Positions 7,857-15,064 of a DNA stretch of 24,585 nucleotides are shown one piece after another (within the stretch, counting starts at the first letter, position 1; each line of letters begins with the position of its first letter). Origin of the DNA: an uncultured Kangiella sp. (GTDB taxonomy: Bacteria > Pseudomonadota > Gammaproteobacteria > Enterobacterales > DSM-103792); assembly GCA_946481205.1 (NCBI GenBank), contig CAMLNB010000019.1, positions 1-24,585 of the forward strand, written 5' to 3'. The notes below the pieces were generated by a model. It made no database searches and was not told the DNA's origin. It saw only the letters and a program-made list of their open reading frames with translations. The translations under genes were made by a program, and so were the position numbers.

Positions 7857-8570
7857 TTAACTGAGCCGGCGACCCCCATCGACGGCGATCACCGCACCGG
7901 TCTGGTAGGGGTTGGCCAACAGCGCAGAGACCGCCAGGCAAATCGGTTCGGTACCGCCTTCCACGCCGAGCAGCGTCTCGCTCAGCACCTGCGTCTTCAT
8001 TGCCTCGCTGTGCCAGTCCTTGAACAGGATCGGGCCCGGTTGAATCACGTTGACTTTCACTTTCGGTGCCAGTGACTGGGCAAAGCTCAGTGCCAGATTC
8101 TGCGCAGCCGCTTTGCTGGCGCAATAGACATCAAAGCGCGGGTTCGGTGTGTCGGCGTAGATGTCGGTGATATGAACCAGATCGGCATATGCTGCGCTGC
8201 AGGCGTGCAGGCAATCGCTCAGTGCACGGGTAAGCAAGTACGGGCTGCGCACATGCACTTGGTAAAACTGATCGGCCTGATCTAGCGCATCATCCAGCGC
8301 ATCGGCGGTGACAGCAAACGCCGAGGCGTTGTGAATGATCGCGCGTAAAGCGGGGCTTTGTGCCCGCACGGCTTCGGCCAGTTTACGCACGCTGCTTTCG
8401 TCAGTGAAATCGGCTTGCAGCAACACCACGCCGGCCGCGCGCAGCGCTGCCAATTCAGCATTGTCCTGATGATAATGCCCGATTACCGGATAGCCTTGCG
8501 CGCGCAGATGCAACGCCAGCGCATGGCCAACGCGGCGGCCGGCACCGGTAATAAAAATGGCGTCTTGCAT
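7857..8570 (-). CDS. folM: Dihydromonapterin reductase FolM (short-chain dehydrogenase)
   Basis: FolM is an NADPH-dependent reductase of dihydromonapterin, with weak dihydrofolate reductase activity known in E. coli. The 237 residues show the SDR fold with the pteridine-reductase variant of the nucleotide motif, TGAGRRVG (8-15), then HNAS (80-83), an HITDIY segment with Asp135 where classical SDRs have Ser, YCASKAA (149-155, Tyr149 and Lys153), VNVIQPGPI, and the C-terminal DGGRRLS typical of FolM. AAGGAAG precedes the ATG. It converges on folB-folK, and the genomic context supports a pterin role. A generic SDR is the alternative, but the motif set favours FolM. Confidence 0.88.
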   Translation of the reverse strand: MQDAIFITGAGRRVGHALALHLRAQGYPVIGHYHQDNAELAALRAAGVVLLQADFTDESSVRKLAEAVRAQSPALRAIIHNASAFAVTADALDDALDQADQFYQVHVRSPYLLTRALSDCLHACSAAYADLVHITDIYADTPNPRFDVYCASKAAAQNLALSFAQSLAPKVKVNVIQPGPILFKDWHSEAMKTQVLSETLLGVEGGTEPICLAVSALLANPYQTGAVIAVDGGRRLS

Positions 8571-8592
8571 GATGCTTCCTTTAATTTGGTAG

Positions 8593-8660
8593 CGATAAAA
8601 GACAGATCGTTGCGGCCGCTTTTATCGAAATGGCTACGACTATTCCTACTGAATATTCAG
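8593..8660. promoter_or_regulatory. Palindromes upstream of folM
   Basis: The leader side of folM has an inverted repeat CGATAAAAG / CTTTTATCG (8593-8601 and 8619-8627) and, farther out, a perfect 12-bp palindrome CTGAATATTCAG (8649-8660). They could be an mRNA hairpin, a terminator for ldhA arriving from upstream, or an operator. No sigma70 promoter is clear. Confidence 0.35.
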
Positions 8661-8747
8661 CGCCTGAATTTGCGATGACATGGCAGTTTTGGTCAGTGGT
8701 TGCCGACTAAAAGTGCATGTCGTTCGGCCAATCTTTCAGCCAATCGT

Positions 8748-9737
8748 TTAGCCGAGCCAGTTCTCATTTGGCGTGCCGGCGACGAACGTCGATACGTTTG
8801 CCATGGTGGTATCGGCAATGTTCTGCAGCGCTTCCCTGGTAAAAAATCCCTGGTGGCCGGTGATGAAAACATTCGGGAAAGTCATCAGCCGGGCCAGCAC
8901 GTCATCGGTCAAAATATCGCCGGAGTGATCGGCAAAGAACAGGCCGGCTTCCTCCTCATAAACGTCCATGCCGAGCGAGCCAAGGTGGCCGGATTTGATG
9001 GCGCGGATCACCGCTTTGCTGTCGATCAGCGCGCCGCGACCGGTGTTGATCAGCATGACGCCGGGCTGCATTTGCGCCAATGTCTGATCGTTGATCAGAT
9101 GCTTGGTCTCGCTGGTCAGTGGGCAGTGCAGGCTGATGATTTGGCTGTCTCGCAACAGCTCCGGCAGCGGCACATAGCGCACACCCAATGCCACACAGTC
9201 GGGGTTCGTCACCGGGTCGCAGGCCAGAATCCGGCAACCGAAACCGGTCAGAATGCGCGCCAACACCGCACCAATTTTGCCGGTGCCGATGATGCCGACC
9301 GTCTTGCCATGCAGATCGAAACCGAGCAGGCCATTGAGGGAAAAATTCTGCTCGCGTACCCGGGCGTAAGCGCGGTGCAGCTTGCGATTGAGCGTCAGGA
9401 TCAAGCCGATCGTATGCTCGGCAACCGAGTACGGTGAGTACGCCGGCACGCGTGCCACGGCCAGCCCAAGTGCTTTCGCCGCCGTCAGATCAACATGATT
9501 GAAACCGGCACTGCGCAGCGCCAGCAAGCGCGTGCCGCCGGCAGCGAGCTGCTGCAAAACGGGCGCTGAGGCATCGTCGTTGACGAACAAACTGACCGCC
9601 GGAAACCCGTGTGCAAGTGCGGCGGTGGCGGCTGACAGCGCCACGTTTTGATGCACGCAGCGATGGCCGCGCGCCGTGGCGGCGGCATCCAGAAAGGGCT
9701 GTTCAAATGCCTGACTGCTGTAGATCAGAACGTCCAT
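8748..9737 (-). CDS. ldhA: D-lactate dehydrogenase LdhA (fermentative, NAD-dependent)
   Basis: LdhA reduces pyruvate to D-lactate with NADH in the cytoplasm. The 329 residues form a D-2-hydroxyacid dehydrogenase: GTGKIG nucleotide motif (151-156), catalytic Arg in NTGRGALID (R234), Glu in DVYEEEAGLFF (~263) and His in TGHQGFFT (H295). The segment from DVYEEEAGLFF through GHQGF closely follows E. coli LdhA from memory. The ATG at 9737 has AAGGGG upstream. The open frame continues 18 codons further, but that part overlaps the promoter-like TA palindromes and has no relation to the family. The gene lies downstream of mtgA on the same strand, with its own likely promoter between them. Confidence 0.94.
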   Translation of the reverse strand: MDVLIYSSQAFEQPFLDAAATARGHRCVHQNVALSAATAALAHGFPAVSLFVNDDASAPVLQQLAAGGTRLLALRSAGFNHVDLTAAKALGLAVARVPAYSPYSVAEHTIGLILTLNRKLHRAYARVREQNFSLNGLLGFDLHGKTVGIIGTGKIGAVLARILTGFGCRILACDPVTNPDCVALGVRYVPLPELLRDSQIISLHCPLTSETKHLINDQTLAQMQPGVMLINTGRGALIDSKAVIRAIKSGHLGSLGMDVYEEEAGLFFADHSGDILTDDVLARLMTFPNVFITGHQGFFTREALQNIADTTMANVSTFVAGTPNENWLG

Positions 9738-9747
9738 GCGGGCCCCT

Positions 9748-9819
9748 TTTTCTCTTCCTTTATATATATAGGAAGAGCGGACGTCAGCCAAATCGTCGTT
9801 TTCTCTTCCTATATATAGG
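9748..9819. repeat. Paired TA-rich palindromes upstream of ldhA
   Basis: A 12-base direct repeat TTTTCTCTTCCT occurs at 9748-9759 and 9799-9810, 51 bp apart. Each copy runs into a TATATA tract. The first forms CTCTTCCT (9752-9759) / AGGAAGAG (9770-9777); the second contains the perfect palindrome CCTATATATAGG (9808-9819). The pairing suggests two operator half-modules or a duplicated leader element. Confidence 0.55.
9759..9787 (-). promoter_or_regulatory. Candidate sigma70 promoter of ldhA
   Basis: On the minus strand, -35 CTGACG (9787-9782) is 17 bases from -10 TATAAA (9764-9759). Transcription would start about 14-16 bases before the ldhA ATG. The -10 lies inside the CTCTTCCT...AGGAAGAG inverted repeat (9752-9777). 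Box matches are 4/6 and 5/6. Confidence 0.45.
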
Positions 9820-9867
9820 CGGTGTCACGCGCATCGGCAGCAGGTTTTGCCATGCAATGCGCGTGAT

Positions 9868-10611
9868 TCAGTCGAGCTGCTTCAGGTAATCGGTGCCGCC
9901 GAGTCCGCGCATCTGACTCAGGATCCATGCTTGCCGGCGATAGACGTAAGCAGAGGGTTTATCGACTTTGAATCGGTGCGGATTCGGCAATACCGCCGCG
10001 AGCATCGCCGCTTGTGACCAGCTGAGTTGCTTGGCGTTGCGGCCGAAATAAACCCGGCTGGCGGCTTCGATGCCATACAGGCCTTTGCCGTATTCGACGA
10101 TGTTCAGGTGCACTTCGAGGATGCGTTCTTTCGACCAGAAGGTTTCGATCAGCAGCGTGAACCAGACTTCCAGCGCCTTGCGCACATAGCTGCGACCCGA
10201 CCAAAGAAACAGATTCTTGGCGACCTGTTGGCTGATCGTGCTGGCACCGCGCAGCCGTTTGCCGCGCTGGTGAGCTTCCCAGGCTTTCTCCATTTGCTCG
10301 GTGTCGAAGCCATAGTGCGCCGGGAATTTCTGATCCTCGCCGGCGATCAGCGCCAGCGGTGCGGCGGCGGCGATCTCGTCATACGACACCCATTTCTTGC
10401 GCGCGCGGTAGTTGTCGTCGCCGTTCCACCAGGCGCTCAGCTGGCGTTCGAGCATGACACCCGAATACGGCACCGGCACAAACCGGAACACCAGCACCAA
10501 CAAGATCGACAACACGATAAAACTGGCGCTGAACCAAAGCAGGCCGCGCCAGAGTCGGCGCAGCAGAGAAGGGCGTGTCTCGGTGGTGATGCGGGTGGCT
10601 TGTTCAGGCAT
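9868..10611 (-). CDS. mtgA: Monofunctional biosynthetic peptidoglycan transglycosylase MtgA
   Basis: MtgA polymerises lipid II into glycan strands at the periplasmic face of the inner membrane. The 247 residues have a short cytoplasmic N-terminus, one membrane anchor (~22-45) and a GT51 domain with all key motifs: GEDQKFPAHYGFD (91-103, catalytic Glu92), RGASTISQQVAKNLFLW (121-137), RKALEVWFT, SKERILEVHLN (160-170), and GIEAASRVYFGRNA. The start at MPEQATRI (10611) gives the usual family length; the open frame runs 47 codons further with no homology-like sequence. It is divergent from the MidA-like methyltransferase across 139 bp. Confidence 0.96.
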   Translation of the reverse strand: MPEQATRITTETRPSLLRRLWRGLLWFSASFIVLSILLVLVFRFVPVPYSGVMLERQLSAWWNGDDNYRARKKWVSYDEIAAAAPLALIAGEDQKFPAHYGFDTEQMEKAWEAHQRGKRLRGASTISQQVAKNLFLWSGRSYVRKALEVWFTLLIETFWSKERILEVHLNIVEYGKGLYGIEAASRVYFGRNAKQLSWSQAAMLAAVLPNPHRFKVDKPSAYVYRRQAWILSQMRGLGGTDYLKQLD

Positions 10612-10750
10612 GGCGCGCCATTCTCGGTGTTCGCCCAAGCGGCAGCAAGCGCGATCTGAGTCCTGCCATGCGGCATGCTGCCGAGCGGTTCTGCGTGCAG
10701 CCGGCGGTCGGGAAACGTAAAATGCCGCGTCCTTAGCAAAGCGGTTTTTC

Positions 10751-11953
10751 ATGTCCCACAGCGAGCGTCTGCAGCGTCAACTGCAGCAATTGAATCCGCG
10801 TCTGCCCCTGCCGTCGGCCGAGGCGATCGCCCACAGCGAACGGCTGCAGGCGCATCTCGTCAGCCAGATGCAAACGCAGGCGTTGCCGTTTTCGGCGTTC
10901 ATGGCTGACCTCTTGTATGCCCCCGGCCTGGGTTATTACAGCGCCGGAGCGACCAAGCTTGGCGCTGCTGGCGATTTCGTCACCGCGCCGGAAATCTCGC
11001 CGCTGTTTGCCCGTTGTCTGGCCCGGCAATGCGCTGAAGTGCTGGCGGCGATCGGCGGTGGCGAGCTGCTCGAATTCGGTGCCGGCCGCGGTGTCATGGC
11101 GCGCGATATCCTGCGCGAACTGGCCGCACTGGATGCGCTGCCGAGCCGCTATCTGATCGTCGAAGTCTCGGCCGATCTGCGCCAGCGCCAACAGGAAACG
11201 CTGGCGGCTTTGCCGGCCGACCTGGCCGCAAAAGTGGTGTGGCTTGATGCGCTGCCGGCCGCGTTCAGCGGCGTTGTCTTGGCCAACGAAGTCCTCGATG
11301 CGATGCCGGTAACGTTGTTTCGCACGCAGGTCGATACGCTCAGCGAAATGGCGGTGACGGTGGCCGATAACGGCGATTTTCGCTGGGCCGAGTTGCCAGC
11401 CGACGAGGCCTTGCAACGCTGGTATGACGCGTTGCCGGACGAGCTCAAAGCCGATTGGCCTGACGACTACCTGTCCGAATTTCATCCGCTACAAGCCGGC
11501 TGGTTGCAGAGCCTGGGTCGCATGTTGCAGTGCGGTTTGGTGCTGCTGATCGATTACGGTTTTCCGCAGCACGAGTTCTATCACCCGGATCGCAGTCGCG
11601 GCACGCTGATGTGCCATTACCGCCACCATTCCCACCCGGATCCGTTGCTGCTACCGGGTCTGCAAGATGTCACCGCCCATGTCGATTTCACCGCCGTGGC
11701 CGAGCAGGCACTGAGCGCGGGCATGGAGGTGCTCGGTTACTGTCATCAGGCCGGGTTCCTGCAATCACTTGGCGTGCTGGATATGGCCATGGCAATCGAC
11801 GATGAGCAGGAACAAATTCTCGCCGCCCAGGCACTGAAGAAGCTGCTGATGCCGCATGAGATGGGCGAGCTGTTCAAGGTGATCGCGCTCGGCAAAGGAC
11901 TCGATCTGGCGCTGACCGGTTTTGCCCTTCATGACATGCGGGAGCGCCTGTGA
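10751..11953 (+). CDS. Class I SAM-dependent methyltransferase, MidA/NDUFAF7 family
   Basis: The 400-residue product belongs to the COG1565 (former DUF185) family. The mitochondrial member NDUFAF7/MidA dimethylates an arginine of complex I; the bacterial substrate is not established. Key segments are GYYSAGATKLGAAGDFVTAP (61-80), the SAM-binding LEFGAGRGVMARDIL (107-121), and VLANEVLDAMPV near 176-187, which matches the family's ANE-LDA-PV motif. No clear Shine-Dalgarno precedes the ATG. It is divergent from mtgA and overlaps the next small gene at TGATG, so the two are translationally coupled. I give no symbol because the substrate is unknown. Confidence 0.9.
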   Translation: MSHSERLQRQLQQLNPRLPLPSAEAIAHSERLQAHLVSQMQTQALPFSAFMADLLYAPGLGYYSAGATKLGAAGDFVTAPEISPLFARCLARQCAEVLAAIGGGELLEFGAGRGVMARDILRELAALDALPSRYLIVEVSADLRQRQQETLAALPADLAAKVVWLDALPAAFSGVVLANEVLDAMPVTLFRTQVDTLSEMAVTVADNGDFRWAELPADEALQRWYDALPDELKADWPDDYLSEFHPLQAGWLQSLGRMLQCGLVLLIDYGFPQHEFYHPDRSRGTLMCHYRHHSHPDPLLLPGLQDVTAHVDFTAVAEQALSAGMEVLGYCHQAGFLQSLGVLDMAMAIDDEQEQILAAQALKKLLMPHEMGELFKVIALGKGLDLALTGFALHDMRERL

Positions 11954-12207
11954 TGGCTCTGTTGTTGGTAGTGCTCTTGTTCCTGTTACTGCCATCGGAA
12001 GCGCAGGCCAGTAGTCGCCGGTTCGATTGGGTGCCGTGGCTGATTGGCGTGACGATCACCAGCACGGTGCTGGCCTGGATTTGGGCCAAGCGGACCAAGA
12101 TGCTCGATAACATTCACCTGCGGATTGTCGGTTTCAGTGTCTATTTCTGGATTCTGGCCTTTGCCCAGATGGGTGTGCTGATGGTCATTTATGCGCTGAC
12201 CAAGTAA
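11953..12207 (+). CDS. Small membrane protein, unknown function
   Basis: This 84-residue product has a hydrophobic N-terminus (MALLLVVLLFLLLPSEAQA) that could be a signal peptide cut near residue 18-19, then two membrane helices at ~27-45 and ~58-82. The ATG at 11953 shares its A with the TGA of the methyltransferase gene, and GGGAG sits eight bases upstream, a good reason to take it as real. uppP starts 63 bp later on the same strand. I do not recognise the family and propose no function; the position suggests co-expression with the methyltransferase. Confidence 0.72.
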   Translation: MALLLVVLLFLLLPSEAQASSRRFDWVPWLIGVTITSTVLAWIWAKRTKMLDNIHLRIVGFSVYFWILAFAQMGVLMVIYALTK

Positions 12208-12270
12208 GGTCGGCGCGCCGCAGTTTTCTTGCTTTCCCTCACTCAGACCTTGAACAAGGATTTCACGTAA

Positions 12271-13098
12271 ATGGAATGGTGGTTGTTGGTACAGGCCTTG
12301 ATACAGGGCATCGTCGAAGGATTGACGGAATTCCTGCCGGTCTCCAGCACTGGTCACTTGATCGTGTCGGGCGCGTTGATCGGCTTCAACGGCGAGAAGG
12401 CCAAGGTCTTCAATATCGTTATCCAGTCCGGGGCGATTCTGGCGGTGTGCTTTGAATACCGGCGCCGGATCACCGATACCGTCGGTGGCCTGTTCAGCGA
12501 CCCGACGGCGCAGCGCTTCACGCTCAATCTGCTGGTCGCGTTCCTGCCGGCAGTGGTGTTGGCGCTGATCTTCGCCAGCGACATCAAGGCCAACCTGTTC
12601 AATCCGCTGACCGTTGCCGGCGCGTTCATCGTCGGCGGCGTGTTGATTCTCTGGGCCGAGAAGCGCGAGCACGTGGTCCGGGTGCAAGAGGTTGACGACA
12701 TGACGCTGCTTGATGCGTTCAAGGTCGGCTGTGCCCAATGCCTGGCATTGATTCCGGGTACCTCGCGCTCGGGTGCGACCATCATCGGCGGTCTGCTGTT
12801 CGGCTATTCGCGCAAGGCCGCGACCGAGTTTTCGTTCTTCCTGGCCATGCCGACCATCTTTGGCGCCACCGTTTACGACGGCTGGAAGAGCCGCGAGCTG
12901 TTCGATGCCGGCGACATTCCGATGCTGGCGGTCGGTTTCATTGCCGCGTTCCTGAGCGCCATCGTCGCGGTGCGGGCGCTGATCAAGTTCGTCTCCAGCC
13001 ACACCTTTGTCGGCTTTGCCTGGTACCGGATCGCGTTCGGCATCCTGATTCTGGCAACGGCCTGGTTCGGTTGGATTGATTGGACCGAAGCGGTCTGA
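12271..13098 (+). CDS. uppP: Undecaprenyl-diphosphatase UppP (BacA)
   Basis: UppP removes a phosphate from undecaprenyl pyrophosphate at the inner membrane, recycling the lipid carrier for peptidoglycan and other envelope polymers; overexpression gives bacitracin resistance. The 275 residues match the family length with about eight membrane helices. Both catalytic signatures are intact: [15 protein letters not shown] (16-30) and PGTSRSGAT (162-170). AAGGA lies ten bases before the ATG. A strong terminator follows immediately. The neighbours mtgA, dps and the small membrane gene do not form an obvious pathway with it. Confidence 0.97.
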   Translation: MEWWLLVQALIQGIVEGLTEFLPVSSTGHLIVSGALIGFNGEKAKVFNIVIQSGAILAVCFEYRRRITDTVGGLFSDPTAQRFTLNLLVAFLPAVVLALIFASDIKANLFNPLTVAGAFIVGGVLILWAEKREHVVRVQEVDDMTLLDAFKVGCAQCLALIPGTSRSGATIIGGLLFGYSRKAATEFSFFLAMPTIFGATVYDGWKSRELFDAGDIPMLAVGFIAAFLSAIVAVRALIKFVSSHTFVGFAWYRIAFGILILATAWFGWIDWTEAV

Positions 13099-13110
13099 GC
13101 GCAATCGCAG

Positions 13111-13146
13111 CAAACAAAACGGGGCCAAGCGGCCCCGTTTTGTTTG
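13111..13146. terminator. Bidirectional rho-independent terminator between uppP and dps
   Basis: Perfect 16-base arms (13111-13126 and 13131-13146) enclose a 4-base loop. The GC core GGGGCC/GGCCCC is flanked by AAACAAAAC on one side and GTTTTGTTT on the other, so a U-rich tail exists on both strands. It lies 13 bp after the uppP stop and downstream of dps on the opposite strand. Confidence 0.92.
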
Positions 13147-13154
13147 GTAGTGAT

Positions 13155-13186
13155 GTCGTGAGAGCAGCTTTAGCCGCTCTCACGAC
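13155..13186 (-). terminator. Second hairpin downstream of dps
   Basis: Perfect 11-base arms GTCGTGAGAGC (13155-13165) and GCTCTCACGAC (13176-13186) follow the dps stop by six bases. An inner GCT/AGC extends the stem after a mismatch. No U-run follows, so it probably stabilises or assists the adjacent bidirectional terminator. Confidence 0.55.
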
Positions 13187-13191
13187 CGTGT

Positions 13192-13659
13192 TTACTCAAG
13201 CAGTGCCCGCAGCATCCAGGCGTTCTTCTCGTGCAGGTTCATCCGTTGGGTTAGCAGGTCAGCGGTCGGTTCATCGCTGGCTTCATCGACCAATGGGAAC
13301 AATTCCCGGGCCGTGCGCACCACTTGTTCCTGGCCAAGCACCAAGCGACGGATCATTTCCTTGGCATCCGGCTTGTCGGTGTCCTCGGTGATTTTGGTCA
13401 GCGCGGCGAATTCGCGGTAGGTGCCGGGTGCCGGGAAGCCGAGTGCGCGAATGCGTTCAGCAATCGAATCCACCGCCAGCGCCAGCTCGTTGTACTGGCC
13501 TTCGAACATCAGATGCAGGGTGTTGAACATCGGCCCGGTGACGTTCCAGTGGTAGTTGTGGGTCTTCAGGTACAGCGTGTAGCTATCCGCCAACAGCCGC
13601 GACAAACCGTGGGCAATGGCTTCCCGTTGCGTGCTGCTGATGCCGATATTGATCTCCAT
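13192..13659 (-). CDS. dps: Dps family ferritin-like DNA-protection protein
   Basis: Dps proteins form 12-subunit shells that oxidise and store iron with peroxide and protect DNA in stationary phase or oxidative stress. The 155 residues fit the family. The intersubunit ferroxidase site is visible: [11 protein letters not shown] (35-45, His37), LHLMFE (48-53, His49 and Glu53) and [13 protein letters not shown] (62-74, Asp64 and Glu68). The short N-terminus lacks a Lys/Arg-rich tail, so DNA binding by tail is not evident. AAGGAG seven bases before the ATG at 13659 fixes the start; the open frame upstream is spurious. It converges on uppP and ends in two hairpins. Confidence 0.95.
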   Translation of the reverse strand: MEINIGISSTQREAIAHGLSRLLADSYTLYLKTHNYHWNVTGPMFNTLHLMFEGQYNELALAVDSIAERIRALGFPAPGTYREFAALTKITEDTDKPDAKEMIRRLVLGQEQVVRTARELFPLVDEASDEPTADLLTQRMNLHEKNAWMLRALLE

Positions 13660-14190
13660 GACTACGCTCCTTCTGACGGTGGGGACAAGATGACTGGTTG
13701 CAATTATGACCCGTTCGGCCGTTTGCGGATCGGTGGTGGAATCAATAACTGGCATTGACTCGACAAATCCAACTGCCGATGATGGCCTGCGCCCGCTCGT
13801 TGCGTCGCGCCAACTGCGCCGTCGCCAACTGACCAAAATTGTCACTGCTGGTCCGATCATGTCCGCCGTTTCGAGCTTGCTTGGTCAGTCCAAACGGCGA
13901 TCCGAATCCGGTTTCAGATCGGTTTTGGGGGCGGCAGCAGGTCTGTGCGGGATGTTTTTTCGGGTAACGCAATCGCCATTCCGGATCGGTTGCGGCGTTC
14001 GCATGAATGCCGTCGACCGATCCGAAAACGCGATCCGGATCCGGTTTGCAGTGCGCGTCGCGCTGGCGATTTTCTTTGCCGAACGATGTTGTCGAACGCG
14101 TTTGCCGGATCACAAACCGGTTTTTGATCCAAAAATGGGCCGCAATGGACAAAAAAATTGCCTTTTTGCACAAAAAACGCTGCCCAAAAT

Positions 14191-14219
14191 TTCACCAAAG
14201 AAAAAAACTTGTATATACT
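14191..14219 (+). promoter_or_regulatory. Candidate sigma70 promoter of the H1-like gene
   Basis: -35 TTCACC (14191-14196) and -10 TATACT (14214-14219) are separated by exactly 17 bases, after an A-rich upstream stretch resembling an UP element. Transcription would begin near 14226, giving a ~37-base leader that opens with the inverted repeat at 14227-14243. Confidence 0.65.
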
Positions 14220-14226
14220 CAGCGCC

Positions 14227-14243
14227 GTAGCGTTAACCGCTAC
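14227..14243 (+). promoter_or_regulatory. Inverted repeat at the predicted transcript start
   Basis: GTAGCG (14227-14232) and CGCTAC (14238-14243) flank TTAAC. The repeat sits at the predicted +1 and ends seven bases before the GGAG ribosome site (14250-14253). It could be an operator or a 5' mRNA-stabilising hairpin. Confidence 0.4.
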
Positions 14244-14262
14244 CTGACTGGAGAAATCAAAA

Positions 14263-14628
14263 ATGGCAAAAGCGACCAAAGCAAAGGCAAAGAAACCGGC
14301 TAAAGCTGTCAAGGCTAAAGCCCCGCGTAAAGCAAAAGCTGCGAAGGCGAAAGCCCCGCGCAAAGTGAAGGCCGTCAAGGCCAAGAAAGCAGCCCCGAAG
14401 GTGAGCAAGGAAGAGCGTGCAGCGAAGCGTGAAGCTGCTGCCCGTGCCCGTCGCCTGGCTGCTGCCAAGAAGAAAGTGGCCAAGCTGAAAGAGCGTCAGG
14501 CCAAGCAACTGGCCAAGTTCAAAGCCAAGCTCGAGAAGGCATTTGCCAAGTTCGAGTCGAAGGCCATGGCTGCTGTTGACAAGCCGAAGAAGCGTCGTCG
14601 TCGTCGTAAGGCCGCTGCTGCTGCCTAA
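14263..14628 (+). CDS. Histone H1-like Lys/Ala-rich DNA-binding protein (AlgP-like)
   Basis: This 121-residue, very basic protein is nearly all Lys, Ala, Arg and Pro in its first ~47 residues, with two KAKAPRK repeats (residues 17-23 and 28-34) followed by KAVKAKKAAPK. Residues ~48-105 are Lys/Glu/Ala-rich and would form a long helix or coiled coil. The C-terminus ends in KKRRRRRKAAAAA. Such composition is typical of bacterial histone H1-like proteins and the AlgP tail, which bind DNA non-specifically in the nucleoid. GGAG lies nine bases before the ATG; it has its own promoter and terminator, so it is a single-gene unit, probably strongly expressed. The class is clear from composition, not from a conserved fold. 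Confidence 0.85.
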   Translation: MAKATKAKAKKPAKAVKAKAPRKAKAAKAKAPRKVKAVKAKKAAPKVSKEERAAKREAAARARRLAAAKKKVAKLKERQAKQLAKFKAKLEKAFAKFESKAMAAVDKPKKRRRRRKAAAAA

Positions 14629-14646
14629 GCCGACCTCAGGCGTCTT

Positions 14647-14682
14647 GGCGAGCCGCATCGAGGTCCTCCTCTGCGGCTCGCC
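14647..14682 (+). terminator. Terminator of the H1-like gene
   Basis: Perfect 11-base arms GGCGAGCCGCA (14647-14657) and TGCGGCTCGCC (14672-14682), with a further GAGG/CCTC pairing in the loop, lie 18 bases after the stop. A pyrimidine-rich tail (ACTCTCCTTTCTC) follows. Confidence 0.75.
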
Positions 14683-15064
14683 ACTCTCCTTTCTCCCGCT
14701 GTATCCCCTGTCGTTGTTCTCTTTCTATCGCATTCCGTTTGCCCGCATCGCGACTCGGTTTGATCGCGTTTGGCACTGCTGCGTCTGCTCACGATGATTC
14801 TGATCCGGTTCGGTTCCGGCATTTTTCCGGCGTCGCACTGACGCGAACACGGGTCGCAGTACCTGAGTGCTTGGGTATCAACACCGGCTGACTTATTCCG
14901 ATTGGCTTTCACCCGCGTGCTGCGCTGGCGCGCAGATATCGTTTGCAAAACCCTTTTTGACGATGCGATTGAGCGGGCAAGACGCGTTTGGCGAGCGCCA
15001 CAGACGAGCGTGGCTGACGAGTGCCCGTGCTCTGCGTGGGCCTGCTCTGGTGCCGCTGAACGGC
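14683..15064. other. 382-bp gene-free stretch between H1-like gene and yfbR
   Basis: No coding frame or RNA gene is recognised. A short GCGTC/GACGC hairpin lies near 14832-14846. Both neighbours end at this region (convergent), so it need not hold promoters. I see nothing else in it. Confidence 0.5.

Larger units (their letters stand above)
13660..14262. other. 603-bp region between dps and the H1-like gene
   Basis: No convincing gene is seen. The heptamer CCGGTTT recurs at 13908-13914, 14041-14047 and 14117-14123 (the last within AAACCGGTTT), amid several GATCCG or GGATC words. The region becomes AT-rich after ~14130 and ends in the promoter and leader of the H1-like gene. The divergent dps promoter must also lie at the left end but has no clear boxes. 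Confidence 0.5.

Noticed and set aside
9738..9791. Longer N-terminus of LdhA
   Set aside because: The extension covers the promoter-like palindromes and has no family match; the ATG at 9737 has a good ribosome site.
11986..13128. 380-codon minus-strand open frame opposite uppP
   Set aside because: Antisense shadow; it also runs through the strong terminator.
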